The notes: generated by a model not told the origin, from the letters alone. Positions 1-10,800 are shown, counted from the stretch's first letter. The stretch is 64,000 nt of DNA from Gnetum montanum (GCA_015680685.1 MNCI01033465.1:381079-445078), one strand, 5' to 3'. Numbers and translations: made by a program.

Positions 1-160
1 TCTATAACTTGATTAACAACTAACTGTGAATCGCCTCGAATTGCTAGGTATTGAATTCCTAGTTTGTGAGCTACTAAGATGCCTCCAAGGAGACCTTCAT
101 ACTCCACTACATTGTTAGTGCAAGGAAATGTAAGATGACAAGTGAAGGGTTGGATCTCCC
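1..160 (-). pseudogene. Second, archaeal-type RNase H domain of the Tat element
   Basis: The minus-strand reading here contains NNVVEYEGLLGGILVAHKLG followed by a GDSQLVVNQV motif. This is the typical EYEALilGL...GDSqLvinQ pattern of the additional RNase H that plant Tat-lineage elements carry after their ordinary RNase H. The ordinary domain lies at 401-616, so this copy is a separate domain about 240 bases downstream. The active-site acidic residues of EYE and GDS are still visible. The window edge cuts it. Confidence 0.75.
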
Positions 161-1880
161 TAGAGGGATATGTAAAATTTCCTTAAAAGGTTGAATTATC
201 ATCAAAGTGTAAAATTACCTCAAAGTTGGTGGGCACTTGGCTGATGCTGTAACATGCTTATCTGAAAATTTCAAATCTATTGTTGCTTGATCATTTATTG
301 GAAAATTCATGAGTTGTGTGGCTATTTCTTGACCTTTATTTGATGTTTGTGCTATGTAGTGCAAGTCAAACTCCATGGTTATTGCTTTCCACCATGTAAT
401 TCAACTACTTTCATAAATGTTCATTGTGATTGCTTGGAGTACATTGCTCTTGCAAATGATGTTTACTTCGTTGCGGAAAAGATAGTGCCTCCACTTCTTA
501 AGTGTGAAGACTAAGGAGAGGCAGTTCTTCTCCACATTATTGTATTTTGCTTCATGGGCCACTAATGCATGGCTTAGGATACAGGGACCTCTGAGCCATT
601 GTCTCATTTTTGGCAAAGCAAAGAGGTGATGGACATGTCAGAGGTTGCTAGGTAGATGTAAAATGGTCTATCTCCTATTTAAGGTCATTAAATGCCTTTT
701 GGCATTGAGCTATCCACTCAAAGTGGACTCCCTTTTTGAGCAGATGTTGCATGGGTTGCAACTTATCAGTCAATCATACGATAAGCCTACAAATCAATTG
801 CAGTCTACCTTGTAAACCACATAGCTCTTTAAGGTTAGCCAGTTGTGCTAAGTTGATAATAGCCTTAACCTTATTAGGGTCTATGAGTATGGCTACTTCT
901 GATACTACGAAACCTAGCATGTGACTTATTTTGACACCAAAGACATACTTCTTAGGATTCAACCTAAGGTCATATCTTAGGCAACATTTGAGTACACGGT
1001 CTAAGTCATCTACATGGTTGTGTGCCATTTTGGACTTAACTACTATGTCATCAATGTAGTCATTGAGCAAATCTAGCAAGTAATCGCTAAAGATGTATGT
1101 CATAGCACGTTGATAGGTTACTCATGTGTTCTTTAGGCCAAAAGATATCATTGTATAGCAAAATGTACCCCAAGGAGTCATGAAGGTTGTACTGAGTTGG
1201 TGCTTCAGGTTGATTAAAATCTAGTTGTAACTAAACAACTCATCCATGAAGGACTACAAGGCATGAACAACCGTAGGATCAACCAGTTGGTCAATACTAG
1301 GTAAAGGGGAGTCATCTTTAATGGTCACCTTGTTTAGGTTCTGGAAGTCTATGCAAATGTGTATGCTTCCATTTTTCTTGGGTACAACCATGATGTTGGA
1401 GACCCAGTCTATGTAGTCAGCCTGGATGAAACCAGGTTTGTAAAGCTTGGTGATTTCATTAGGGACTACCAATGCCACCTCAATCTTAACCTTGTGGGCT
1501 TTCTGCTTAATTGGTTTTATGCAAGGATCAAGGATTATATTATGCTACATTATACAAGGATCTAGTCTTGGCATGTCTTCATAAGACCATGCAAATGCTT
1601 TGATGTTGTCATTGAGTGTTTTTGCGATGTTTTGGGCATGTTGAGACTCTAACAAAGAACTAAGTTTCAATGTTTTTTCCTTGCCACTAAGCATTGTTAT
1701 AGGGACTTCAACAAGGGGATCCTTAGTTACATCACCTACCTCTAGGTCTAGAGCTTTGACTAGATGGTCTAGCCAATCTAGCGGCACCTCCATAGATGCT
1801 ATGTGTTCATCATGGGCTCTTGGCTCAAGATCTAGGCATTCGATATCGATGTATCATGTGAGACCACCATGAGGCCTAGT
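1..1880 (-). pseudogene. Ty3/gypsy Tat-lineage pol fragment (linker, RT, RNase H)
   Basis: Read on the minus strand, this is the middle of a retrotransposon polyprotein that copies element RNA into DNA. Order from the right: a linker (1870-1545) with words such as CLDLEPRAHDEH and MEVPLDWLDH; the RT fingers (1478-1254) with SNIMVVPKKNGSIHICIDF; the RT palm (1103-774) with catalytic YIDDIVV near 1042-1059 and LNPKKYVFGVKISHMLGFVV; then the RNase H region (616-401) with YNNVEKNCLSLVFTLKKWRHYL-like spacing. Stops and frameshifts break it into at least four reading segments, so it is dead. Integrase is expected beyond the left edge of the window. The order and the extra RNase H at the left edge point to the Tat (Ogre-like) branch. 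No LTR belonging to it was identified. Confidence 0.85.
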
Positions 1881-2089
1881 AAGGACCAAAGGTGAATGAA
1901 GATGCTTACACATTCTCATGATGCAATTCTATCAAGTATCTTGCAAAACGACCACAAAGAATGTCAAGCCACACTTATCTTAAATAGAGTCAAAATGCAT
2001 AACATAAAGAAAGCAGTGTAATGAAAATTCACCTAAGTGTGCAAATGTGGAGTTGTAGAAGCAAGTATGCAGGCTAGTTTCGAGCCTCG

Positions 2090-2200
2090 ATAGGCCATGG
2101 GGTGCTAGTTTAAGGTAGTAGCAAATCATGGTTTGCTAGTTTAAGGTCATAGCAAACCATTGTTTACCAGTTTAAGGTTGTAGCAAACCATGATTTGTGT
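2090..2200. repeat. Tandem gctagtttaaggt repeat, about 31-32 bp period
   Basis: Three imperfect units of gctagtttaaggtnntagcaaacca start near 2104, 2135 and 2166. The same core recurs at 31265-31530 (same orientation) and, reversed, at 41810-42425 and 59710-59890, where it follows gag-protease genes. Its orientation here agrees with the minus-strand element to the left. Confidence 0.8.
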
Positions 2201-2229
2201 AAACTATGGTAGTTTACATAAGGCTAGAA

Positions 2230-2900
2230 GTGCTTGGAATGTGAAATCAAGCTGGGCATTCATTGGGTACTTGGTCACTAGAAAAAGCTCAAAAAGTTTT
2301 CTAACTCTGGTTGCTATGCTCACCCCCTTTTTACGCTTCGTCCCTTGTTATGCTTAAGAAAGACTTGGAAAATTTTCCTAAGCATGGAACACTGTCTTGG
2401 TAGGTAGTGCATTTAATTACCTTATAAGGGTATATATGCATATTTCACCAAATTCAAACTATCATTTTTTGAAGTGAAAATGAGAAGTTACAGAGCATAG
2501 CATGGTTAGAACAAGGAGTGAAGTTAGAGCATAGCAATCAAAGCAAAGCACCCAAAGCGTGACAACCAAAGCGTGATAGGAAACATGACATGCTAAAATG
2601 AATGTCAACACCTTGGGCTCGTCAACGTGGACAAGGGAGAGTGAGCACTACAACATCTACCCCACACACACATGGAGGAATGGAGAGAGACATCATCTGC
2701 CAAGTACCTTGCTACACTCTACCCTTGCATAGTTTTTACTTTGTTTTGTCATACCCTTCCTACTTTGCATTACTTTGGGGTTTTAGGCTTTGGGATGGCT
2801 TACCTTGATAGGGACCATTGCTTCCATGGCCACCACATGAGATGGCAAGATTATGGCTTTGAATGCTTGGTCATACCTCGTGCTTTAACTTCATGAGGCT
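2230..2900 (+). other. Promoter-like or LTR-like DNA with a possible spliced first exon
   Basis: No retroelement protein is recognisable here on either strand. A TATA-like gggtatatatgc lies at 2429-2440. About 160 bases further on, near 2602, a reading opens with MSTPWARQRGQGR and stops making sense at the GT of aagtacctt near 2701. A pyrimidine-rich stretch ends in ggttttag near 2785, giving a GT-AG interval of about 85 bp, after which a reading resumes. The layout resembles the start of the intron-containing antisense genes of the gag-protease family, but I see no direct residue match. It could equally be an LTR of an unrelated element. Confidence 0.3.
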
Positions 2901-3084
2901 CATCAAGAATCAAATAACCATAGAAGTTATGTTTTACAAATCATCTTAAGAGATATTTGACACATGTCAAAAAAGAAAGAAAAAGGTTCTTCCCCATTTA
3001 AGCACAAGTGAAATAAGGATAAAACCATTAGAACTACTTCAAAATAGATGCTATTGGCCAAATTACCAACATTGCCCATGAAGA
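2901..3084. other. No feature recognised
   Basis: AT-rich sequence between the promoter-like segment and the copia integrase relic. I see no coding signal, repeat or RNA gene in it. Confidence 0.4.
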
Positions 3085-3660
3085 AGGTAAATACCTTTTT
3101 ATAATATTATTGATGACTTCTCAAGATATAGTTGGACCTACATCCTCCACACTAAAGAGGAGGTTTTTGGTGTTTTTTAAAATTTTAAGAAGTTGATAGA
3201 AAATAGGTTTCAATTAAAATTTTAAGGAGAAATAAGAAAGATGAATTAGGAAGTGAAAATTTTGATGAATTTTCTAAAGATCATGGCATAACTAAATAAA
3301 CTACATATTGATATAAGCTACAAAGTAATGGAGTTGTTGAAAGGAAGAATAAAATCAACTAGAAAATATGTATATTCTTGTTAAATCATGTCTTTGTTCC
3401 TAATTCCAAATACAATAAGGTAGTCAACATGGCTACATATTTTCTAAATAGGACCATCATCTCTTCCATTAGTAAGAAGGATCCCTATGAATTCTTATAG
3501 ATATGCTCACTTCCATCTTAAAGTCTTTGGTTTTTTATGCTATGTAAAAATTCCTAATACTCTTGTCGATAAACTAGATGATAGGAGAAGAAAGTGTATC
3601 TTTTTTTCATATGATTTCATGAAAAGTGGATAAAAATGCTTTAATTAACTTCAAAAGAAG
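3085..3660 (+). pseudogene. Ty1/copia integrase core relic
   Basis: The plus-strand reading near 3105 gives IIDDFSRYSWTYILHTKEEV followed by FGVF and FKKLIEN, which is the copia integrase pattern around the first catalytic Asp (DDFSRY.W.Y.L..K.EVF..F). Further on come SENFDEFSKDHGIT, a degraded NGVVERKN-type stretch near 3330 that corresponds to the third catalytic residue, VNMATYFLNRTII near 3430, and KVFGFLCYVKIPN near 3520. At least four frameshifts or stops break the reading. Copia integrase joins new DNA copies to chromosomes. No copia LTR, gag or reverse transcriptase was found next to it, so this is an isolated fragment. Confidence 0.75.
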
Positions 3661-4580
3661 TGATATGTGTCAAGAACTATAGTATTTCATAAGAAAATCT
3701 TAGGATTACTCATTTTGTAGTCAATAAGAAGACAAAAAGAAGGATGAGTAGCCTTATGCAATGGATGAAAATTGATCATCCTTCATCATAAATTCTAGAC
3801 ACTAACTTTTAAAAAAGTTTTAAGTTATGGTATGAATGGGAGTCATGTCTTACTTTTTTAGTCTCATGTCTTCTCATTACATATATTTTATCTTTTATAT
3901 TTTATTTTGAAGTCTTAAGGTTTGGATCATACTTATAAAATTTTCAATAAAAGGAATATTTTCAATGTAAGCCACAATGATGTTAGAAAATGCCTAAAAT
4001 GACATACAAGGACTAACCTACACTATCAATAAAAGTCATTCCTCATACATCAAGAGAAAAAGAATTCATTTCATACTTTTCATTATGTACTTCTTAAATT
4101 CAAGGTTTAAAGAAGGATCACAAACAAGTTTTACTTTTNTAAAGATGCCTATGAATGAAACTTTAAATTAGAAAAAATAATAAATTTGNAGTTGCCTAAG
4201 CATCTTAGAGCATAGATCTCATTATTTCATAATCCTTTTTAGAGACCTAAGATTTAGTTCATGATCTTCATCTTTTTGTAGTCCAAAGACTCTAAATTTT
4301 AAGTGAAATATTCTTAATTCATCCAGATTATCTCTTTCCAAAAAATTATATGTTAATTACTCTTCATTTATTTTAGACAACTTGGTCATCATCCTTGTGT
4401 GTGATTATTTTCCCTAAGTGCATTGTGAACATCAAATTGAATTACATAGATGTCCTTGGGACTGCATACTTTCTTTGTGCTTGTAAATTATTATTTTAAG
4501 AAAAAAAATAAAGCTTTTACCTTTTCTTTCTTATTTAAATTAGCTTGTTTTTAAAGTAAGAGATCTTGGCTTGTAGAATC
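3661..4580. other. AT-rich DNA without a recognised feature; two ambiguous bases
   Basis: This stretch follows the copia integrase relic, where reverse transcriptase would be expected, but I could not recognise RT motifs in any frame. Single ambiguous bases occur at 4139 and 4189. It ends where the LTR at 4581 begins. Confidence 0.4.
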
Positions 4581-5003
4581 TGTTGATGCCAACACTGCCC
4601 ATGCTAGGCATGGGGCCATGATTAATAAGTCTAATCCCTTGGCACTGAGTGTAAAGAAAGTTAATTTGTACAAGCATGTCCTAGGGCTTAATTCATAATG
4701 GTGAGCTCGTGGTAGCAATTACGTTGCCATGCCATGATGGCATAGACATAATGGTCATAGGGGTGGTGTAACTGATAGTGGTGGTGCCAAGAGGTACATG
4801 TGTTACAAGAGTTACGTTGGTGGTAATGACCTAGGTGGTGGAGAATGTGGTGGGAGTTATGTCTGAGTGATGCCAGGAGTTATGTGTAGCGGTGGCATAA
4901 CCAACAACGTGGTAATCTTAGGCATTGCAAAAGTTTCTTAATGGCCTAGGTGGGGGGCATAACTGATGTAGGACATGGGCATTTAAACACCTAGATGAGT
5001 AGC

Positions 5004-5010
5004 TATAAAA
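5004..5010 (+). promoter_or_regulatory. TATA box of the long LTR
   Basis: The sequence agctataaaaggggatgag fits a plant TATA box. It sits about 420 bp after the presumed LTR start and just before the CT-rich leader begins. Confidence 0.45.
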
Positions 5011-5049
5011 GGGGATGAGTAGACATTATGGGGGTAGAAGGGACATGGC

Positions 5050-6260
5050 CTCCTTTCTCTCTGGCACATCAATGTGGTGCCAGATGGTGGCCAACAATTG
5101 TAACCTTCCCTCTCTCTCTCTTACAGTAGTAGGGTGTGCTGTAGATGATTGTAGGGGAAGCAAGAGACTCTTAACACTAGTGGGGGGTTGAGCAATAGGC
5201 GGTAGGTGAATCATTTATTAAGGAATCCCCTCTAGAGGAAACTAGTAGATGACAGTTTCTCTTTGTTTAGCATATTGTGATTGTCCAGCCTCTCTCCTTG
5301 TCGACAGGATGCATGATAGTGGCAATCGTGACAACAACGGTAGTGTATAGCAGCTACAGCTAGTGGCAATAGGTAACCTCCCTGTGCGGTGCATGATAGG
5401 CAGGTGAGCACTCAAGGTAATAATGGTAGGTGTAGAAATGCATTCAATAGTGTGTCAGTAGTAGCGAGGTTCATGGTAGGCTAGGGCAAACCTCCCCTCT
5501 CTCGAGCAATAGCCAGGAAACCTATGATGGCAATAGTACTCATAACAGCTATAGGAACAAAGGGGCCAGCCTCTCTCTCACATTGGGTGCTAGCCTCTCT
5601 CTCATCGGGGGCTAGCCTCTCCTCTCTCTGGCTACACGTGTGGCAAATAGAATGTGTGTGCACCAGTAAACTGAGGTTGTGAACGATGTGTCTACAACAT
5701 GCTAAGTAGACGATAGCAGCATCTCTCTCTTTTTTCTCCCTTCCCTAGTAGACAGAGGTGGATAGAATTGAGAACCATAACAATGGTTGGTAGTGGAACA
5801 AATCTCTCTCTCTCCCTCTCTTGGTGACTACGAGCAGTGTCGGTTGTGGCAACATCTACGACAAGGAAATGTGAGCGATGGTGGTCCTTTTGGCTAGTGG
5901 AGGGATTCTGGTTTTTTCTCTCTTGGTGGAAATTTGCAATGGTCTATAGCACTAGCATGTCCCTGCATAGCAACATTTTTGTCCTTGCTGCCACAAGGGT
6001 TTTTTTCCTGGCAACAACTATGAATGGCAGTAGTTGGCAGTAGGATCTCTCTCTTTTTCCCTCTCTTTGTAGATCCAAACTGGTGACTGTAGCAAGGTTT
6101 TTTTTTTCTCTTTGGCAATGGTGAAGCTACAATAGGTGGCCTCCTTGGGTTTTTTGACATCAACGGTAGGTTGTGTGGTAGGCAACAGTGAGGCACATGA
6201 TGGTAGAACACTAGACAAATCTCTCTCTCTTTCTCTCTCCATCTCTCGACAGCTACAAGC
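5050..6260. repeat. CT-rich tracts spaced through the LTR leader
   Basis: Blocks of ctctctctctc with ttttctccctc occur near 5105, 5567, 5610, 5725, 5803, 6045 and 6218. Between them lie G-rich phrases built on gtggtagcaacagtg and gactacagcaa. The pattern looks like a diverged long-period repeat rather than a simple microsatellite. Open readings on the minus strand here, rich in Arg-Glu, are translations of the CT tracts and not genes. Confidence 0.6.
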
Positions 6261-6594
6261 AACATTGGCTACAACGATGTCTACAATAATGAGATGGCAT
6301 GAACTAGTGGCAATAGCAGGAACTAGGGAAAATTTAAATTTTCTTGTTACCTACTATGTTTTCATGAAGTCTTAAATCTCAAGAAAATTATTATTCAAAT
6401 TCCTCAACCTTTTAATTTAATTTTTTTTTGTTTTGAAACGTCACATGGCCCTCTATAGTTGAGACTCTTCTCAAGTTTCTGTACCCATACAAGAGGCACC
6501 CTAGGCAATAGTCTCCTCAAACAAGTTTTTTTTCCCAATGTTGGTGCATCCAAAATTTATGTATCAATAGAATCCAAGGAAGCTCCTCATCAAA

Positions 6595-6607
6595 TTAGTA
6601 TCAAAGC
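6595..6607 (+). other. Primer-binding site, initiator tRNA-Met type
   Basis: ttagtatcaaagc differs by two G-to-A changes from ttggtatcagagc, the usual plant site complementary to initiator tRNA-Met. It follows the LTR end directly. Confidence 0.6.
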
Positions 6608-6949
6608 ACTTGAAATTGAATAAAATTATATTCAAGTGGATAATTCTCACCTCACTTACAAACAATCACTTCAAATTCTTAAGCTTGGGTGAATTCTCTC
6701 TTATTACCTATTTCTTTCATCATAGGGTTTGAAGATTTTTCTTTTAGTCCTAAGTTTGTCATATCTTTAGATATTTGAAAATAATTGCAGAATAGGACAT
6801 CCATTGGCTTATAATGCAAGGGTTTAGAGATCTTGAACTCATTTCTCTTAAGATTTGAGTATTCTTTATTTCCTTCCTTGAGAAATCTTGAATATTTCAC
6901 TTTTCCTTGTAGAATTTTATGAAAATTATCTTTTAGGTCACTTTTCATC

Positions 6950-7850
6950 ATGCCTCCAAAGAAGAACATAGTTAATCATTATTAAGAGACATGGATTTCA
7001 TGAAAAATGCTCTCAAGCTCATTGTTGAGAAACTTAAAAGCTAGAAGAAAATAAAGGATATGCTTCTGCATCAAAAGATGCTAGGAAAGGGAATAACTCA
7101 AATACTTCTATACTAAGATCTTTTTCAAAATGTACCTTCATGCCACCTCTTCAAAATGATCTTCCTTTTACAAATGAAGATCTTGAAGAAGATGAAGATT
7201 AAGATGATACCTTTCTTCATGCTCCTAGTATTGAGAATAAGTCTCAATGGTTCATATTTCCAAGGAAATGAAAGAAGGAGCTCTCTAGTTTTAAAGTCAA
7301 ATCCTTGAATGAAATGGAAGGTATAAAATATTTTCTCTCTTGGTTGAAAATGATTAATGAAAAATTTAATTTTAAAGATGTAGAAGATTATCAAAAGGTG
7401 GCATATGCTAAGACAAAACTAGAAGGCATGGCACTTTATGGTGGAAGAAAAAAAGACATTCCTAGATTGATATCTCATGTAATTCATGTTAAAGAAAAGG
7501 TTTGCAAAATCGCATCATAAAGAAGAAGCTATTCAAATGTTTAAATATATGAGGCAAGGAGATAAAAATGTTAAATAATATTATGTGTAATTCTGTAAAT
7601 ATTTTTAATAAGTAAAAGTGCATAAGGATAAGTATGAACAAGCCTCTAATTTCAAAGATGGGCTTAAGAAGAAATTTTAACAAGTACTTACCTTCAATGA
7701 ATCTCAAACCTTATATGAGATATTTGATTTGGCTTTGAAGGCTAAAAGACAAGTTTAAGGTATTAACAAAGATCCTAAAGTTTCCAAAGGCAAAGAGTCT
7801 AAAGGTTCTAAGGGAGTTAAAGAAGCTAACAAAAAAGGTAATAAAAAATG
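6950..7850 (+). pseudogene. Ty3/gypsy gag relic
   Basis: The first ATG, at 6950, begins MPPKKNIVNHY and meets a stop soon after. In another frame, 7305-7520 reads NEMEGIKYFLSWLKMINEKF and then FKDVEDYQKVAYAKTKLEGM. This is the retrotransposon Gag core pattern (FL.WL..ve..FefkdV.d..KVayA..kL.g.A). Gag packages element RNA in virus-like particles. The downstream part to about 7850 is Lys-rich with more stops, and I see no clear CCHC knuckle, protease or RT after it. The primer site and gag type would fit a chromovirus such as the Tekay or CRM group, which is inference. Confidence 0.7.
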
Positions 7851-7919
7851 ATCATTACCTAGAACCATAGTGCTCATCCTGTTAAGTGGGTTCTAAGAAG
7901 GGTTAGTAGATAAGAAAAT

Positions 7920-8290
7920 ATACAAAGCTTTATTTTTTATGATTGAAAAATTTAATCTTGTTACTTGGTTTCATTAAAAAAAACTTTCTCTTTCTACTCA
8001 GTTTCATATTTTATCATTTATCGTTGAAAACATTTGCTCTTTCTACTTCGGTTAAAAAAAAGAACTTTATTATTTATCATTGAGAAATTTGCTCTTTTGT
8101 GAATTTTCTGAATTTGTTGTTTGTGCTTGGTTGAAAAAAAAAGGTTTATCATTTATCATTGAAAAAATTTGGTCAATTTGCTCTTTCTTTCTACTCTACT
8201 CAGTTTCATTATTGTTTATCATTGAAAAATTTACTCTTTTTGTCTTGTTTCATATTTTATTATTTATCATTAAAAAAGCTTGCTTAAAAT
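7920..8290. repeat. Tandem repeat, roughly 70-80 bp period, AT-rich
   Basis: About five diverged units of the type tttatcattgaaaaatttgctctttctact followed by ggtttcattaaaaaa run head to tail. They follow the gag relic. Period and copy number are rough because the units vary in length. Confidence 0.6.
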
Positions 8291-8480
8291 TGGTCCTTAT
8301 TCATAATTGAATCCCATTAAATTGAACAAATAACAAAAACAATGTGAAACACTTCAAATTTTTAATCAAAGAACCAAATCTTTAGGAATTGAGCTTCCAT
8401 GCTAAAATCAAGACAAATTTTTCTCACATAAGTCTTTAAAATGTTAGAGACATAGTTTTAGAACTCAAAATGAACTAATC
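8288..8480. repeat. Direct repeat, copy 1 of about 190 bp
   Basis: This unit runs from attcataattgaatccca through caaatttttaatcaaagaa, gagcttccatgct and tctcaca to actcaaaatgaacta. It recurs in the same orientation at 8645-8838 at high identity by eye. Confidence 0.75.
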
Positions 8481-8644
8481 TATTAGAGAGCTAAAATTTC
8501 TACCATCTTCACATGAAACTTCTCCTTACTAGTTGCAAATGCTAAAGAATTACGACGAAAATGACAAAGCTCAAAAGAAACATGATCAAAGAGAGAAACA
8601 CAATCAAAGATATTAGAAGTGTAGCTATAAATTCCATTTTGGCT

Positions 8645-8838
8645 TAAAACTATTCTTGATTCATAATTGAATCCAATTAAACTGAACTAATAAACAAAAC
8701 AGTGCCAAACACTTAAAATTTTTAATCAAAGAATCGAATCCTTAGAAATTGAGCTTCCATGCTTAAATCAAGTAAAATTCTTCTCACAAAAGGCTTTAAA
8801 ATGCTAGAGAAATACTTTTACAACTCAAAATGAACTAA
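8645..8838. repeat. Direct repeat, copy 2 of about 190 bp
   Basis: Second copy of the unit at 8288-8480. About 165 bases of AT-rich DNA separate the two copies. No terminal inverted repeats or coding sequence mark it as a known element. Confidence 0.75.
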
Positions 8839-8839
8839 C

Positions 8840-9559
8840 TGTCATTATCATGTTTAAGAAGAAAAACAAGCAAAAAAATGTACATCATTTAGTAGAACAT
8901 TATTCCAATTTAGATATTTTAGAAGCTTTCACTCGAAAATTCACAAAAATCAAGAACAACATTGTACTAAAATTTAAACAAGAGGTTTAGACAAAGAAGC
9001 TTGTAAGCTAAAGCCAAAAATCTAGAAGAGATTTCATTTCTATTTAAACATTATTAGAGAAAGATTGCTCTAGAACAAATGCAATGAACTAATGTTTATA
9101 TGTAGCAAAGAGAAGAGGGAGATGACTAATTTATCATAGATTGAGGGGCAATTTTGCAACATTGAATTATAGATGTAAAACATTTTATTAAAAGGAATTC
9201 TAAAATTACTATGTTCATAGATAGAATAGGTTTCAACTAGGTGATAAATGAAGATACAGGAAATCGTTACCACTTTTCCAACTTGTATTTCTAATGCATT
9301 TTTATGTCGTTAATAGAACACACCCCTTCGCTTACAAACCTTTCCCCTCCCTTCCCTTCCTAGAATAATAATAATAATGCTTATAATGTAGATTACGGAG
9401 AAAAAAAAAGGTCAATTGGAAACCATTTCCTCATCCATAATGATGTGACAAGTAAAATTACATAAAAATATAATAATGACGAGGGTGGAGACACTTCGCT
9501 TACACATATGAGAATCCTTTACTCTAATAGCCATGGTAAACTTTTATAGGCTTTGAACC
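8840..9559. other. No feature recognised
   Basis: AT-rich DNA with no coding signal. The phrase cttcgcttaca occurs twice (near 9327 and 9497), and a short aataataataat run lies near 9365. Nothing else stands out. Confidence 0.4.
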
Positions 9560-10130
9560 TATAACAGTAGAAGTTGTGAATATCATGTAATTTGGCCAAG
9601 AGGCCACTACTAATAATAGATTGGTAAAGGTAACACTAAATAATATTTTGTCCATAACACTCCAGGGAGAGAGTATCGGCAATGCACAATAATATTTTGT
9701 TCATAATGCTCCTGAGGATACTTGCAGTTGAAGTTGTGAATATCACATAATTTGGCCAAGAGGCCACTACTAATAATAGATTGGTAAAGGTAACACTAAA
9801 TAATATTTTATCCATAACACTCCAGGGAGAGAGTATCAGTAACACACAATAATATGTTGTCCATAATGCTCCCGAGGAGAGAGTATCGGTAACACAAAAT
9901 AATATTTTGTCCATAATGCTTCCGAGGAGAGAATATGGATAACGTTAAATAATATTGTGTCCATACTGCTTTAGAGAGATATTACTGATAACACTAAATA
10001 GTATTTTTTCCATAATGCTTCTAGAGAGAAAGTATCTGTAATGTTAAATAATATTGCATTTATTTGGCCAAGAGGCCATTATTAGTCATATTTCGGTAAT
10101 GCCAACTTTTTCCATAATGCTGACTAACGT
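9560..10130. repeat. 49-50 bp satellite, left array
   Basis: Units contain aataatattttgtccataa, then gct-ccaggga-gagagtat and cggtaac-gctaa. The marker taatattttg falls at 9641, 9690, 9801, 9850, 9900 and 9950, giving a 49-50 bp period. A longer duplication beginning gaagttgtgaatatca and containing ttggccaagaggccactac occurs at about 9560 and again at about 9725, so the array also grows in larger blocks. Confidence 0.9.
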
Positions 10131-10290
10131 TCATGTGTTATGAAAGGTTATGTCCATTGCAAAACATAAATATGTTTAGAAAGGTTACGTAATACGTTTA
10201 GAAATGTTGCGTCCTCGTTCCAAAGGTTATGTCCCGTTGAAAACCATAAATACGCCTCATTAGATGAATAGTTTGCGTTGGATTCGGGAG
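10131..10290. repeat. Short diverged repeats flanking the satellite
   Basis: Phrases of the form aaaggttatgtcc-ttgaaaaccataaatacg occur near 10142 and again near 10222, with a shorter echo between. They separate the left satellite array from the helicase relic. Confidence 0.5.
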
Positions 10291-10439
10291 CGCCTACTGA
10301 AGCGCAATAAATCGGCAATGGGTACGCATGTCAGAATTTTTTCTGAAATTTTGTATATATAATAATAATAAGGCTCTTGGTAGAAATGTTAGATTTAGTT
10401 GCAAGACTTGATCAAGAATAGGCTCAACCAAGATTGCGA

Positions 10440-10800
10440 ATGGAACATCAACAAATATCTTCTGAACATATGAACAATCAGGTATGATAATGAACATCTT
10501 CGACAAGTACCCATTCCACCAATCATACGTGGAGGATCTCGCCAACTACCACTTTAGATTAGCATGAGCTTTAATGATACATAAGTCACATGGAATGACA
10601 TTGGAGAAAGCGTGTATAGATGTTGGTAGCAAAGAAACAACAGGTCTTACATTTGTGGCACCATATCGAGTGAGGAGTATTGACAGTTTGAAGATATTCC
10701 TTCCAATCTCCAAGGAAAGATATATCAAGATATTTAAGGCTTCGCACCTTCAAAGTAGATTGGATGAAGAGCAACGCATTAAATCTAATGAAGAATGATC
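10440..10800 (+). pseudogene. PIF1-family DNA helicase, C-terminal relic
   Basis: The plus-strand reading gives VPIPPIIRGG, then RQLPL, a small frameshift, LA, a stop where Trp is expected, and AL. From 10574 it continues open as MIHKSHGMTLEKACIDVGSK, TGLTFVAPYRVRSID, and a C-terminal LQSRLDEEQRIKSNEE. This is the last part of a PIF1 helicase: the LAWALTIHKSQGMTL and GLTFVALSRVRS signatures that form the final helicase motifs. PIF1 enzymes unwind DNA with ATP, and Helitron-type transposons carry one. The wording is closer to the TIHKSQGMTL/GLTFVA type than to the INKSQGQ type usual in plant Helitrons. The Walker A end, a Rep domain and Helitron termini were not found. It lies between two satellite blocks. 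Confidence 0.8.

Larger units (their letters stand above)
4581..6593 (+). repeat. Long LTR of a gypsy element with tRNA-Met-type primer site
   Basis: The segment opens with tgttgatgcc and closes with cctcatcaa. These ends are near-inverted copies of each other (TTGATG/CATCAA), as LTR ends often are, though the final CA is not intact. A TATA box, TATAAAA, lies at 5004-5010. A primer-binding site follows immediately at 6595 and a gag gene follows that. The U3 part is about 420 bp and the transcribed R-U5 part about 1.6 kb, long for an LTR. The R-U5 part contains many CT-rich blocks. No second copy of this LTR lies in the window, so the boundaries are inferred. Confidence 0.55.

Noticed and set aside
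3661-4560. Possible copia reverse transcriptase after the integrase relic
   Set aside because: I looked for the YVDDM motif and neighbouring blocks and found none.
5481-6265. Arg/Glu-rich minus-strand open readings
   Set aside because: They are translations of CT-rich tracts in an LTR leader, with no conserved motif and no plausible start context.
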